From Symsagittifera roscoffensis (lineage: Eukaryota; Xenacoelomorpha; Acoela; Convolutidae), in NCBI RefSeq assembly GCF_963678635.1, contig NC_087062.1:91055845-91119844 (forward strand): 64,000 bases of DNA, written 5' to 3'. The notes under the pieces are model-generated. The model saw only the letters and a program-made list of their open reading frames with translations, was not told the origin of the DNA and did no database searches. A program made the position numbers and the translations under genes. Shown here piece by piece: positions 9,487 through 18,908 of the stretch. Positions within the stretch are counted from its first letter, which is position 1. The number at the start of each line of letters is the position of its first letter.

Positions 9487-12400
9487 TCATCTCGTGCTCT
9501 TCGCCTTGGAGGTACTGCATCCTGAAGTGCTAGATGCGGCAAACTGTCTCAACAGTTCCTCTTCATCATCGGAACTAATCACAATCTCCTCCCAAGCCTT
9601 CAGCTGTTCATAGGATCGCATCCATTCTCTCTGCTCCTGCAATCTCTTTGCTTGGTTGGGTAGTGCCTTCACCCTAGCTTCTCGGTTCAAGCAAAAGGAG
9701 TTGTGCAGGCTCAAGCTCACGTTCTTCGCCAGGTCTTCCTCTAGTATCGACTCCCTCGCTTTGGTGTTGTCTCTAGACATCTTACCCACTCTCTTCCATC
9801 CCGTCGTGATCGCATTACGATGGGTTAGCAGGGGTCTCTTGAAAGCTTCCGGCCCAATCTCGGCCTGGAACTGTCGATACTCCTTTTGATGTTTTCTCAT
9901 GTGATCTTTCGTTGCCCTGTACAACCAAGACGTCAGTGTCGCCCGAAACCATGGAAAGTACCTCAAGCGACTCCATACGTGCCTGACTTCCGTTGGTATG
10001 GCGAATACTTTGCACGCAGTCTCAAACAACTCAAGTCTCCTGCTGTAGTCTATCGCGTATATTGACTCAGCCGTTGGCGTCGTCGCCTCCCGATACTTCG
10101 TTATATTCTCTTCTATCCATCTCAGAGCTAACATCGTACTCACTACTAAGAGCGTCACCTTCTGCCGGTGATCCGGTAGTCCGATCGACCGAATCTCTTC
10201 CACATCCCACACCAGGCAAAGGTTCTTGTGATCTGGATACCACACCGTTTGTGCCAAACAGTGGCATGGGCATTCCCCATGAGAGATCTCAATGCTCCTG
10301 AGATTACGCTCCCCTGAGGCTTCCAAGAGAGGCTCAAGCTCCATCATTTTCTCGTGCATCGTGTCGTTGTCTTCCAGGTTCGGAGTACTTCCCACAGGTT
10401 TCCCGATCACGTTTTGTCTCTCGTGATCGCTTGTGTTTTCTCTTTCCAACTTCAGAAGATCTTCTCCCCAGATTTCGCTTAAGTCATCTCTCAATTCTTT
10501 TGGTACTGTCCCTTTGATTTTTCTCAACAACTTGTGCGAGTGATGCGACATCCGAGCCAACCTCACGCACTTGGGCACTGAGAAGGCCTTGTCCACCAGT
10601 ATTCTCTGGCTGGACACTTCCACCATCGCCATGTGTAGCGGGTAGTGACTTCCGCACAAGTTGGCCATCATTGACCCTATCAGTGATTTCGCGTTCAATG
10701 GCAAGCCATAAGCTTCGCTCAGGGGAAATCCCATTTCCGCCTCAAGACCAACTTTCCAGCTCCGGATGTGTTTTTGAGTCACCTGCAACACCCCGGGCCA
10801 TGATTCTACGCTCAACGCCGTCACTAAATGATGTTCAGACTCCAGTCTCTCCAGTGCCTGCAGACCACACATTCTCGAGAAGAATCCGAGAGCTGTCGCT
10901 ATATTCACCGTGGTTCTCGCGTAACATTCCGCTATTATTTGCACTTCACTTTTCTCCCTTTCTGTGATGTCTTCGAACCAAGTGACCAGATCTTCTTTTT
11001 GAAACGACAGTATTCTGACGCATGACCGTCCATCGCAGATGTGCTCTCCGTTCCCACACGTCGAATCCAGACAGCTACCCGGCTCCAATTTCTTTGTTGA
11101 CCCGGGGTCGCTCATCCTTTCGCTTGGCTCTTGCATCTGGGGCGTGATTAGCTTATGCAGCACACTCAACTTCGCCAGATCTTCATCTTCCGTTGGTGCT
11201 AACCTCACTCGCTCGGTGGTTTCCTCGATTAGACTCGCATGGGGATGTGGACACCAGGAGGGTCTTAGTAGCTTCCATATCACTCCCAAGTTCGTGGTTA
11301 ACAAGCCATTTCCACCGCCCATGTTTACTTCAACTCTCTTGTTTGAGCGCGGCATGCTTATCACCTCTGGTGTTTTCTCAAGAATCAGGCCCAGGCTCGG
11401 CCCCTCTTTCTCCACCGCGTCTATCTCCATTATTCTTTCTGTCCAAAACTTCAGCAGCTCCGCTACCTCATGGTTTCTGTGGGCTCCTCCAGCTTCCAAG
11501 TCTAAGAAGGGATTGTAGGCTATTCCCAGCACTCCAGACACGTATTGGTATTCCCCCTTCTCACTGAGTCTCGAGTACTGTTCTGACGAGGCCAGGTTAC
11601 GGTGAACATCATGTTCTTCCTCGAACTTCTTATTAGAGAACCTCCGTACCTCGTCCAGCTTTCGATGGCTCTCTAAGGATAGTCTGGAACCATCTTCTTT
11701 CTCTATTCCTGTACTTTGATATACGTTCAAGATGATCGTTGAGACCCTTCTCTCCATGGTTTTACTTCCACTTGCTCTCTGGTGGCATGCCAGGATGGTG
11801 CTATCAGACATCATTGACATTGTCCATCTCAAGAAACATGTGGCATCTTTTCTCCTAGCCAGGCTCAAGCCTGAATTGTCCCTGGCCACGTGTTGCATCA
11901 GTGCCTGATACACCTCTAGCTTCTTGCTTCCCAACTTCAGCCTGTCATACGAGGTCAATGTCTCCAACTCTATTCCCACCAGACTCCAGGTGAACATTAA
12001 TTGTCCCGCAGTTCTAACGAAGGGATTCGCCATTAGTGGCGGTGCTGATGAGGATGTTCTCATCGCCTCTTCAAAATGATCCTTCAACAAACTCTGCCAG
12101 GACCTCTTCAGATGACTTACCATCTCTATCTTATTAACCTCGGCTTTCTGCTGGGTGGCCCAATTGCTTCGCCTGCGAGCTATTCCACTATCCAACTTCT
12201 TCAAGCAGTCCTCCATTTCCTTCAATGTTTCGAGGGCCACCCACCACGTCCGGGAAGTGTTCCTCGTCTTGCTCCTCTCCAATGGATCACTCGTCACTTG
12301 TTTGCCCATGTCCTGATGTGCCTTCGAGATCCATTCTTTGCCGATCTCCACTTCCCCTCCCTGTCCGTTCGTTGAACCTCTCTTCACGTTTACCTTCTGA

Positions 12401-15400
12401 GGCTTGAAGTCTTCTTCTGACGTAGAACTGGTGGAAACCTCTATTTCCTTTTCTACTTCAAGTGGTTTCCTGAGCTCCGAGCTGTTCTTGTATGCCGCCG
12501 TCTTGCATCGGGCCAAAACGATAGGCGCCGTCTCTCTCAAGTTTCCTTCCGAAACAGCATCCACTGAAGGACTACCCCATCCTTCCACTTCTCTCTTCCT
12601 CTTGCGAGTCTTCACATCTCTGCTCGAGGGTGTTGTGGCTATCATCATTGATTCTACCTCTCCATCCACTCCTTCCAACTCTTGCCTCCCCCCTGCTCGA
12701 GCCTTAAGGATATTAGTACTTTTAATCATATTACTAGTCCCAACCTTATCCCTTTTTATATCATCAACCATTTTATCCACAGTTTTTTGTTTCAGAGTAG
12801 AGCTGTCCTCACATTTCTCTTTTCTAGTCTTCGATCGTGCGTTCCTCAGCTCCACTAGCTTGTTCAGCAGCTCTTTTCTTGCTTTCTCATCCAGGCCCGT
12901 TCCTATCAGGAGCGGTTCCCCGAATCTCACTACTGCGTCCCACAGTTCCTTCTTGAACTTGTCCAGCGTCGTCTCGCTGCCCACTTCTCGATTGAATTCC
13001 TCCAGGAACTCCTGCCAAGCGTCATCCTCGAGAGATCCCAAGAATATGTCCCTATTCCCTTCGAACGTGTTCTTCTCCCTTTCCTCCGAGCTCAAGAGTA
13101 ACATCCCCATATTGAAGGTCTCACCTGCCAATGGCAACTCTAGGTTCTTCCGTGGAGACGGAATCAGGGGTGGTGTGGCAGTATCTGCCCAATTCTCCTC
13201 GCTCAAATCTTTCAACAGCTCTTGAGTGGTGAGCTCCTCCCCTGATGGCCCTGGTTCAGGCGTATTCCCCACTTCCATGTCTTCACCAGCTTCACTGAGA
13301 GTTTCATCCATACTCTCTTCTTCTGACTCATGTCTCCTTCTCTCGAGAATTTTCTTAAATCGGTCCTCGACGGGTCCGCTCCTCTTGTCTCCAGGTGTGT
13401 CCACGGACAGTGGTGATGGTGTCGCGGGATCCAGCTTTTTGTATTCCGTCAGTGCTACGTGCAGTTGACCTGCTGCATCTAGTTCTGTCCCTTCCTGTCT
13501 TATTTCCACCTGTTCCAAGCCATAGGGCGCCTTATATTTTCTCGTGGCAAATTTCATGTCGTCCACCAGTGCGACGTGTCCCTCCATCACGATCATCCTG
13601 CCATCATCCCATATGGGTAGCATATTCTCAAGTCCTTCCTTCTCAAGAGTCCTCAAGACTTTCCGCACCTCATATCCAGGGGGCTGCGAACCTCTACTCT
13701 TTTTCGCTTGCGTCGTCCACGAATTTACCTTCATCTCGCTGGTATGGAAGTAGACCGCCGCCGTGTAGCCAATGAACAGGGGGTCCCAGCCATCAGTGAA
13801 ATCCTTCTGCATTTCCTCCGCCCTCATCCTCGCCATTATGGAGGGAACTACCAAGGGACTATTCATTCCTAAGGTCATCCTCCTGACTATTGGGAACTCA
13901 GGCATGGTTGCCGGGAGGATTTCTTTCTCCATTATGGTCTCTAGCTCCCTCTTCACCAGTGCGAAGCACTCCTTCCAAGCAGGAATTCTCAAGATTTCTC
14001 GTCCGTCCGCCGTCAATGGGTTCAAGTTCCAGAATTTGGGATACATTTCAATAGGGCCCTCTCGCTTGCCTCCCATTCTGCATTGCATTTGTCCCCTGAA
14101 ATTGCACACCATCATCTCAGCATCTTTCACTTTTCCGAAGAGTACCGTGTTGCTCATACGCGCCCTGAGCACTTCCTGCTGACACCAATTCAGCGCTGCA
14201 CCATCCAGTACGCTGATGAGACTCAAGTGCGTCACCGAGTGACGATACGTTATCACCAGGGGATCTGGAAACGCGTACGTCACTGCTGGACCATAGATGC
14301 AGGTCACCACCTCCTCCAGACCTCGGATTATCCCCATTGGGTCCGACCTCATTGCCAGACACAGGTCCGTCAACAGAGGCATCCCTCTGTTCGCCTTCTC
14401 CCATTCTTCTCTCGAGGTTGGGTTCTCATCTTCACCCGTCATGTATCGATTCTGCATCATGAGGTATTGCACCAGTAGTGTGTTCAACCCTGCGGCGCAC
14501 TTGTAGGAGCTGGTTTCAATGCTCGTGTGGACTCTCCCCATAGACAGAGGTTCTCCATATTCCATTAACCGATGAAACGACACCAATTCCCCATGGGTCA
14601 AGAGCACTAGTGCCAGGTACCCATCAACTCGAAGTGTCTCCACTCCCCGACTAAACATATATGCTGGACCCATATTGAACAAGTATCTGGGGTAGACCAA
14701 ATACAGGGCCAAGAGCAGGCTGATGGGCATGCCCAGTATCTCCTGCACGAAGGCTCCGAAGATAGTCGCCGTGGTGCCGAACACTCCTGCCAAGAATTCT
14801 CTCTCCCAGCAAGGACTCAAGAACTTGAGAATCTCGTAATCTCTCCTAGTCTTCAATTCGCCGTTGGCGTGCTCTCTCCAAAATCCTCCAATCGTCACTT
14901 CATTGGCGGCCGAGACAAATCTAACCACCGTCATGTCTCTCCTTTCAGCTAGCTCCAGTTGCTTCTCTAGAAAACTCCAGATTTGTTTCACGAGGAGTGG
15001 TGCTTCCTCCCTCGTTTTATTCGTGGCGTTCTCCAGCCTTAGTGTCAGGAATGGCCACCAGCCATTCTCTTGGGTCAAGCGATATTTCATCGATTCTAAC
15101 TGTTTCTCCGTCTCGACCACATTTCTTCTCTCGTTGCTGGGACCTCTAGTCCTGCTGGTGGAATTTGCGACTTTCACATCCATACTCCGGAACCACAGGC
15201 TGGCCGTCAACTGGTTTATCGCCGGGTGGTCGTCCCCGATGACTGGGCTGAACTTGAGTTGTCTAGCAAAGTTCGATATCTCTAGCAAGAGTACCTCATC
15301 CAATACAATCAAGACATCGGCTAGTCCGTAAAAGCCCCTCAGCGCATGAGATATGTCAGCCCATGCCGCTGGTAATTCTGATCTGTAAAGTCTCAAGTTT

Positions 15401-18366
15401 ACTGGCTCCAGCTCTCGATTGGGGGCTGCCATCAGAATCCGCCATTCACTCCCTTCCGCTATCAAGATTAAGACCGCATACACGAATTGTAGGGCGGGTG
15501 GCATGCTGGCGTATCCTGGGGATGTGGTAAACACCACCTTTGTCTTGGACCCAAATCTCGAGGCTACGTTCTCTTGTACCTCATTCATCGCCGCAAATAA
15601 CGCCTGAATAGCCTCCCATATCTTCTTTGATGTCGGAATCTCTTTGCCCTTCAGTTGCTCAAGAAGTCCCATCGCGTGCAGGTGGTCATTCATTCCTGCA
15701 AACAATAGCAGCTCAGGTTCACAGGGCATCTCCGACTTTATTGCCACCACTAGGGTCAACATCTGGTTCAATTCGGCTCCTGGCAAAGAGTATACCAGAG
15801 TCTCCGGCCAGAACAACTTGGGAGACGTTCCTTCGAAGTCTGATCCCGCCACAATGATCACTCTTGCAGCAGCTGGATCTGCTCTATCATAAACTGCCAG
15901 AGTCTTGGCCAATTGGGTGCCGCCACAGGGCTTCCCGTACCTGGGATCCTCTGCCAACCTTGGACCTTCGTAAGCGGCATCAGGCAATTCCATTCCTCCC
16001 GGATTGAGTAGCTTGTCTACCACCTTCAACTGTGCCGGGGTTGCCAACCTGATCCTGGCGATGCCAGTTCGGTGCTTGGGAGGTTCTGCTATAAGTCCAG
16101 GACTCCCTAGCTGCTTAAGAGGCCTGTAGTTAATGGGTCCCATGATCGTTTTTGTGGGAATTCCAGTCAGGTCTGTAGTCTCCATTAACTTCGTTCTCGA
16201 GAAATGCGCCTCGTGTGCTTTCAACCAGTCTACGCAATGATGTCTATTCAAGTCCTCATGCGACACTCGTTCGATCCCCAGGGTTTCCGCCAACTCTCGT
16301 CTGCATTCCAAAGTCTCTAGATCCAGTTCCTTCACCTTCTCAGGATATCTCAAGCGGGTAGTCTCCCTAGACTTCTTTTCTCTCCTGCCATCTGCCACCA
16401 CCACGGAGGACATCGCCGAGGTCGGAGGTGTTGATGACTCTACCTCCTCCGACTCCATTGGTGTGGCACTCTGCAATCGGGTCTGATTGCTCCTCGAGCT
16501 ATCTCTAGTATCAACTCTCGCTCCCAATCGACCAGCCAAGGCCCTCGAGGCAAGGAATGGTGGGTTGGGAGGTGGCCCTAAAGTGAATTGGGCTGTCTCC
16601 AGCAGGTCCGCTTCTAGCGTGTTTATGTGTTCCTGGAAGACGTCGTTCAGCCACTCAGCTCCCCTTGGCCTATCGAAATGGATTCCATCTTTCGAGGTGT
16701 CTTCAGGGAATCCCTTGTTCTCCATGCGTTCTGCAACGTCTAACAGCCTGAGAGGAAGCACACTGTTTCGGTGTATTTCTCGGATCGCCTTGTTCAGGCT
16801 CCGCACCCTCTGGTTCATCTCTAGGGAGTGTTGATCAAACATCATGTTATAGGGGACCGTGCATATCGTCAGCAGGATGGGATCCATTTGGATCCTCAGC
16901 TCCTCAAGAAGGCAACTCATCTTGTCGCATAGCCTCGTCACTTTCCTTGCTTCTCCTCTCGACACGTCGTTGGTCCCAACCATCAAGGTGACTGTGTAAA
17001 CTTTGGTCATTCCTAGCATGTCCAGAGTTGCCAACATCTGTGGCGTAGCAGCTCCAGCGAAACTCAAGACTCCCGTCTGCCAATGTGACCGGATCTGGGT
17101 CAACACCCGCACCAGGCTATCCCCTATAATCAGGTGAACCGCACCCTCTGGCACACGAGGTGGCGCTAGATACTGCACCCAGGCTGCGTCGTGGAAGCAG
17201 TCCCTCCTGGCTTGCTGTTCCGCATTCCAGTCCAGCCGACTATGCTTGTGGTAGTTCCCCTCTGTGTTCTTCTTGTAGCTCGCGATCACGACGTTTCTGA
17301 CCGGCTGTTCCCTCCAAGTTGGGGGAAGCTCTGGCCTTGTCGCTCTTTCACGACTCTGCTGCTGCAATTTCTCGCCCAGCTCCTTCAGGCGCGATGAGGC
17401 GCCACTCACCTGACTACCGCTCGAGGTCGAGGTTGGTGTATATCCTGGTAACACCATATCCATCAGAGGACGTACAGGTTGGGTCTCTAGATTGCGCAAG
17501 GAGGGCGTCGCGTCATTCGGTATCCAGACCTCCAACCCTTCACTCATGTGTTCCCTGGCCTCGCGGTCAAGGTTGAACCGTCCTCTAGCCCTGGGAGCTT
17601 CATCCACCTCCATGCGCGACTCTGGCCTTGAGCTTGTCACCACTCGTTCGTTTGACCTGGCTCCCTTTTGTGCGTCCAGCTCGCGTTGTCGTTGTTCTAT
17701 CCTTTCCAACTCCGACTTTAGTTGATCGCGATTCGCGGCGTTCTCCCGCACCTTTAGCTCCTGCTGATGTTCCGCCCTTAGCATCTCAAGTAATTTCAAC
17801 GTCTGATCCCGCTCGTCGACTGCCTGGTCTCTCTCCAGCTGAAGCCTCTCCCTATCCAACTTCGCCTGATCCCGATCGAGGTTCGCTTTATTCCTTTCCT
17901 TCAGCGCCTTCTCAAGCTCTTTCCTTAGGACTCCCAGCTCCGGATATGCCTCGGTCGTCTGTTGCGCTCGCGACATCGACGGCACCTTACTCGAGCTCTG
18001 GCCCGTGGATCTCGCTGTTGGCCTCGTCGGTAGCGGGAACTCTCCTGCGCCGTGTTCGGTGTTGTTACTCAGGCCAGGATTTCTTGCCAAGTCAAAGCCC
18101 CTTACTCCTCCATCCGCATTCCAAGACAACCATCTGGTCTGTGCTCGATTTGATATGCCCTCAGTGGTGTAGCCGACTATCAAGACAGCCTCCGTCGCAG
18201 ACTCCCTGCACTCGCCCTGATCCTCCAACTGGAGGATCGCATTCAGCATCACCGCCATTCTCTCGTCGATCTGGGTGTGGTCCAGGTCCCTCAAGCGTCT
18301 GTACAGCTCGTCAAGAGTGGGCCTCTGCAGAGCCGTGGGCATAGAGTTCCAGAATCGGTCTGCCAT
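9487..18366 (-). CDS. Giant element ORF2: coiled coil, SGNH hydrolase-like domain, degenerate second SGNH-like domain, unknown C-terminal half
   Basis: 2959 codons from an ATG at 18366 with no internal stop. Residues ~139-230 form a charged coiled coil (repeats of RDQAKLDRERLQ type). Residues ~405-580 fit an SGNH/GDSL hydrolase: IIGDSLVR (block I serine, ~414), VGTNDVSR (block III Gly and Asn, ~462), and DGIHFD (block V Asp-x-x-His, ~559). Residues ~830-1055 look like a second copy: VAGSDF, FAGMNDH and DDHPAIN sit in matching order, with weaker catalytic blocks. A hydrophobic stretch lies near 1195-1240. Two Cys-rich patches occur near 2430 (CGNGEHICDGRSC) and 2696 (CPCHC). The remainder I cannot assign. 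It lies where retroviruses place env, but I see no N-terminal signal peptide and no furin-like site, so an envelope is not supported. SGNH domains are known from CR1-type LINEs and other retroelements, where their role is unclear. Function unknown; retention of the frame implies use. Confidence 0.85.
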   Translation of the reverse strand: MADRFWNSMPTALQRPTLDELYRRLRDLDHTQIDERMAVMLNAILQLEDQGECRESATEAVLIVGYTTEGISNRAQTRWLSWNADGGVRGFDLARNPGLSNNTEHGAGEFPLPTRPTARSTGQSSSKVPSMSRAQQTTEAYPELGVLRKELEKALKERNKANLDRDQAKLDRERLQLERDQAVDERDQTLKLLEMLRAEHQQELKVRENAANRDQLKSELERIEQRQRELDAQKGARSNERVVTSSRPESRMEVDEAPRARGRFNLDREAREHMSEGLEVWIPNDATPSLRNLETQPVRPLMDMVLPGYTPTSTSSGSQVSGASSRLKELGEKLQQQSRERATRPELPPTWREQPVRNVVIASYKKNTEGNYHKHSRLDWNAEQQARRDCFHDAAWVQYLAPPRVPEGAVHLIIGDSLVRVLTQIRSHWQTGVLSFAGAATPQMLATLDMLGMTKVYTVTLMVGTNDVSRGEARKVTRLCDKMSCLLEELRIQMDPILLTICTVPYNMMFDQHSLEMNQRVRSLNKAIREIHRNSVLPLRLLDVAERMENKGFPEDTSKDGIHFDRPRGAEWLNDVFQEHINTLEADLLETAQFTLGPPPNPPFLASRALAGRLGARVDTRDSSRSNQTRLQSATPMESEEVESSTPPTSAMSSVVVADGRREKKSRETTRLRYPEKVKELDLETLECRRELAETLGIERVSHEDLNRHHCVDWLKAHEAHFSRTKLMETTDLTGIPTKTIMGPINYRPLKQLGSPGLIAEPPKHRTGIARIRLATPAQLKVVDKLLNPGGMELPDAAYEGPRLAEDPRYGKPCGGTQLAKTLAVYDRADPAAARVIIVAGSDFEGTSPKLFWPETLVYSLPGAELNQMLTLVVAIKSEMPCEPELLLFAGMNDHLHAMGLLEQLKGKEIPTSKKIWEAIQALFAAMNEVQENVASRFGSKTKVVFTTSPGYASMPPALQFVYAVLILIAEGSEWRILMAAPNRELEPVNLRLYRSELPAAWADISHALRGFYGLADVLIVLDEVLLLEISNFARQLKFSPVIGDDHPAINQLTASLWFRSMDVKVANSTSRTRGPSNERRNVVETEKQLESMKYRLTQENGWWPFLTLRLENATNKTREEAPLLVKQIWSFLEKQLELAERRDMTVVRFVSAANEVTIGGFWREHANGELKTRRDYEILKFLSPCWEREFLAGVFGTTATIFGAFVQEILGMPISLLLALYLVYPRYLFNMGPAYMFSRGVETLRVDGYLALVLLTHGELVSFHRLMEYGEPLSMGRVHTSIETSSYKCAAGLNTLLVQYLMMQNRYMTGEDENPTSREEWEKANRGMPLLTDLCLAMRSDPMGIIRGLEEVVTCIYGPAVTYAFPDPLVITYRHSVTHLSLISVLDGAALNWCQQEVLRARMSNTVLFGKVKDAEMMVCNFRGQMQCRMGGKREGPIEMYPKFWNLNPLTADGREILRIPAWKECFALVKRELETIMEKEILPATMPEFPIVRRMTLGMNSPLVVPSIMARMRAEEMQKDFTDGWDPLFIGYTAAVYFHTSEMKVNSWTTQAKKSRGSQPPGYEVRKVLRTLEKEGLENMLPIWDDGRMIVMEGHVALVDDMKFATRKYKAPYGLEQVEIRQEGTELDAAGQLHVALTEYKKLDPATPSPLSVDTPGDKRSGPVEDRFKKILERRRHESEEESMDETLSEAGEDMEVGNTPEPGPSGEELTTQELLKDLSEENWADTATPPLIPSPRKNLELPLAGETFNMGMLLLSSEEREKNTFEGNRDIFLGSLEDDAWQEFLEEFNREVGSETTLDKFKKELWDAVVRFGEPLLIGTGLDEKARKELLNKLVELRNARSKTRKEKCEDSSTLKQKTVDKMVDDIKRDKVGTSNMIKSTNILKARAGGRQELEGVDGEVESMMIATTPSSRDVKTRKRKREVEGWGSPSVDAVSEGNLRETAPIVLARCKTAAYKNSSELRKPLEVEKEIEVSTSSTSEEDFKPQKVNVKRGSTNGQGGEVEIGKEWISKAHQDMGKQVTSDPLERSKTRNTSRTWWVALETLKEMEDCLKKLDSGIARRRSNWATQQKAEVNKIEMVSHLKRSWQSLLKDHFEEAMRTSSSAPPLMANPFVRTAGQLMFTWSLVGIELETLTSYDRLKLGSKKLEVYQALMQHVARDNSGLSLARRKDATCFLRWTMSMMSDSTILACHQRASGSKTMERRVSTIILNVYQSTGIEKEDGSRLSLESHRKLDEVRRFSNKKFEEEHDVHRNLASSEQYSRLSEKGEYQYVSGVLGIAYNPFLDLEAGGAHRNHEVAELLKFWTERIMEIDAVEKEGPSLGLILEKTPEVISMPRSNKRVEVNMGGGNGLLTTNLGVIWKLLRPSWCPHPHASLIEETTERVRLAPTEDEDLAKLSVLHKLITPQMQEPSERMSDPGSTKKLEPGSCLDSTCGNGEHICDGRSCVRILSFQKEDLVTWFEDITEREKSEVQIIAECYARTTVNIATALGFFSRMCGLQALERLESEHHLVTALSVESWPGVLQVTQKHIRSWKVGLEAEMGFPLSEAYGLPLNAKSLIGSMMANLCGSHYPLHMAMVEVSSQRILVDKAFSVPKCVRLARMSHHSHKLLRKIKGTVPKELRDDLSEIWGEDLLKLERENTSDHERQNVIGKPVGSTPNLEDNDTMHEKMMELEPLLEASGERNLRSIEISHGECPCHCLAQTVWYPDHKNLCLVWDVEEIRSIGLPDHRQKVTLLVVSTMLALRWIEENITKYREATTPTAESIYAIDYSRRLELFETACKVFAIPTEVRHVWSRLRYFPWFRATLTSWLYRATKDHMRKHQKEYRQFQAEIGPEAFKRPLLTHRNAITTGWKRVGKMSRDNTKARESILEEDLAKNVSLSLHNSFCLNREARVKALPNQAKRLQEQREWMRSYEQLKAWEEIVISSDDEEELLRQFAASSTSGCSTSKAKSTR

Positions 18367-18908
18367 TCTTTATAACTTCGGGATGTGTGTAGATAGATGT
18401 CAACCAGCTCAAGAATTACCTTACCAACTCAAGAATTACCTTACCAACTCAAGTATTACCTTACCAACTCAAGTATTACCCAATTCAAGAAATCTCTAGA
18501 AATCTTCTCTTGCAAGCACTCGCTGTAGATCCGGATTGTCGCGTGTTCAATCAAGATTCTCTTTTTCTGTTTCTCGCTTGAGTGTAGTTGGATATTCAAC
18601 TTTGTTTTCAAACTTGATCTGAAAACATAAAGCTCCTTAAAACTTAGTATGTCACGTTCCTAACCTAGAGACCCCCCTTCTACCCATATGATTAAAATCT
18701 TATCATTCACATATCACTTAAAACAATTTGATTGGATCTCCCTTACGAACATGCAGATTCATTTTATGTTTTAGCACCATCAATTCTTTCTTTTAAAATT
18801 CAATTGTCATGCCAATCACATCTTAAGATCCCTTTACCTGCGCCGCACCCCAGTACCTGACTCAAGACTCCTCCCTCACACCCGACCTGGTACTTCCATG
18901 TACCCGAC
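18367..18908 (-). other. Inter-ORF spacer of the giant element
   Basis: 542 non-coding bases between the gag-pol stop and the ORF2 start. It holds the tandem repeat listed next and otherwise no recognised signal. The two ORFs do not overlap, so ORF2 needs its own translation route: a spliced or subgenomic RNA, an internal promoter, or internal initiation. The sequence does not settle which. Confidence 0.6.
18404..18488 (-). repeat. Four tandem ~20-bp units upstream of ORF2
   Basis: The plus strand has four consecutive copies of a ~20-bp unit containing CTCAAG and ATTACCTTACC, the last one truncated and diverged. In sense orientation most units carry TTGGTAAG, which resembles a splice donor (GTAAG), beside CTTGAG. 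The array ends about 40 bases before the ORF2 ATG. This placement suggests an expression signal for ORF2, but that is inference. Confidence 0.75.

Noticed and set aside
12404-13225. 273-codon plus-strand frame inside the giant element
   Set aside because: It is antisense to the intact ORF2, Ser/Leu-rich as expected of a mirrored frame, and has no recognisable domain.
9487-18366. ORF2 as a retroviral envelope gene
   Set aside because: No signal peptide, cleavage site or fusion-peptide/transmembrane layout visible; hydrolase-like motifs instead.
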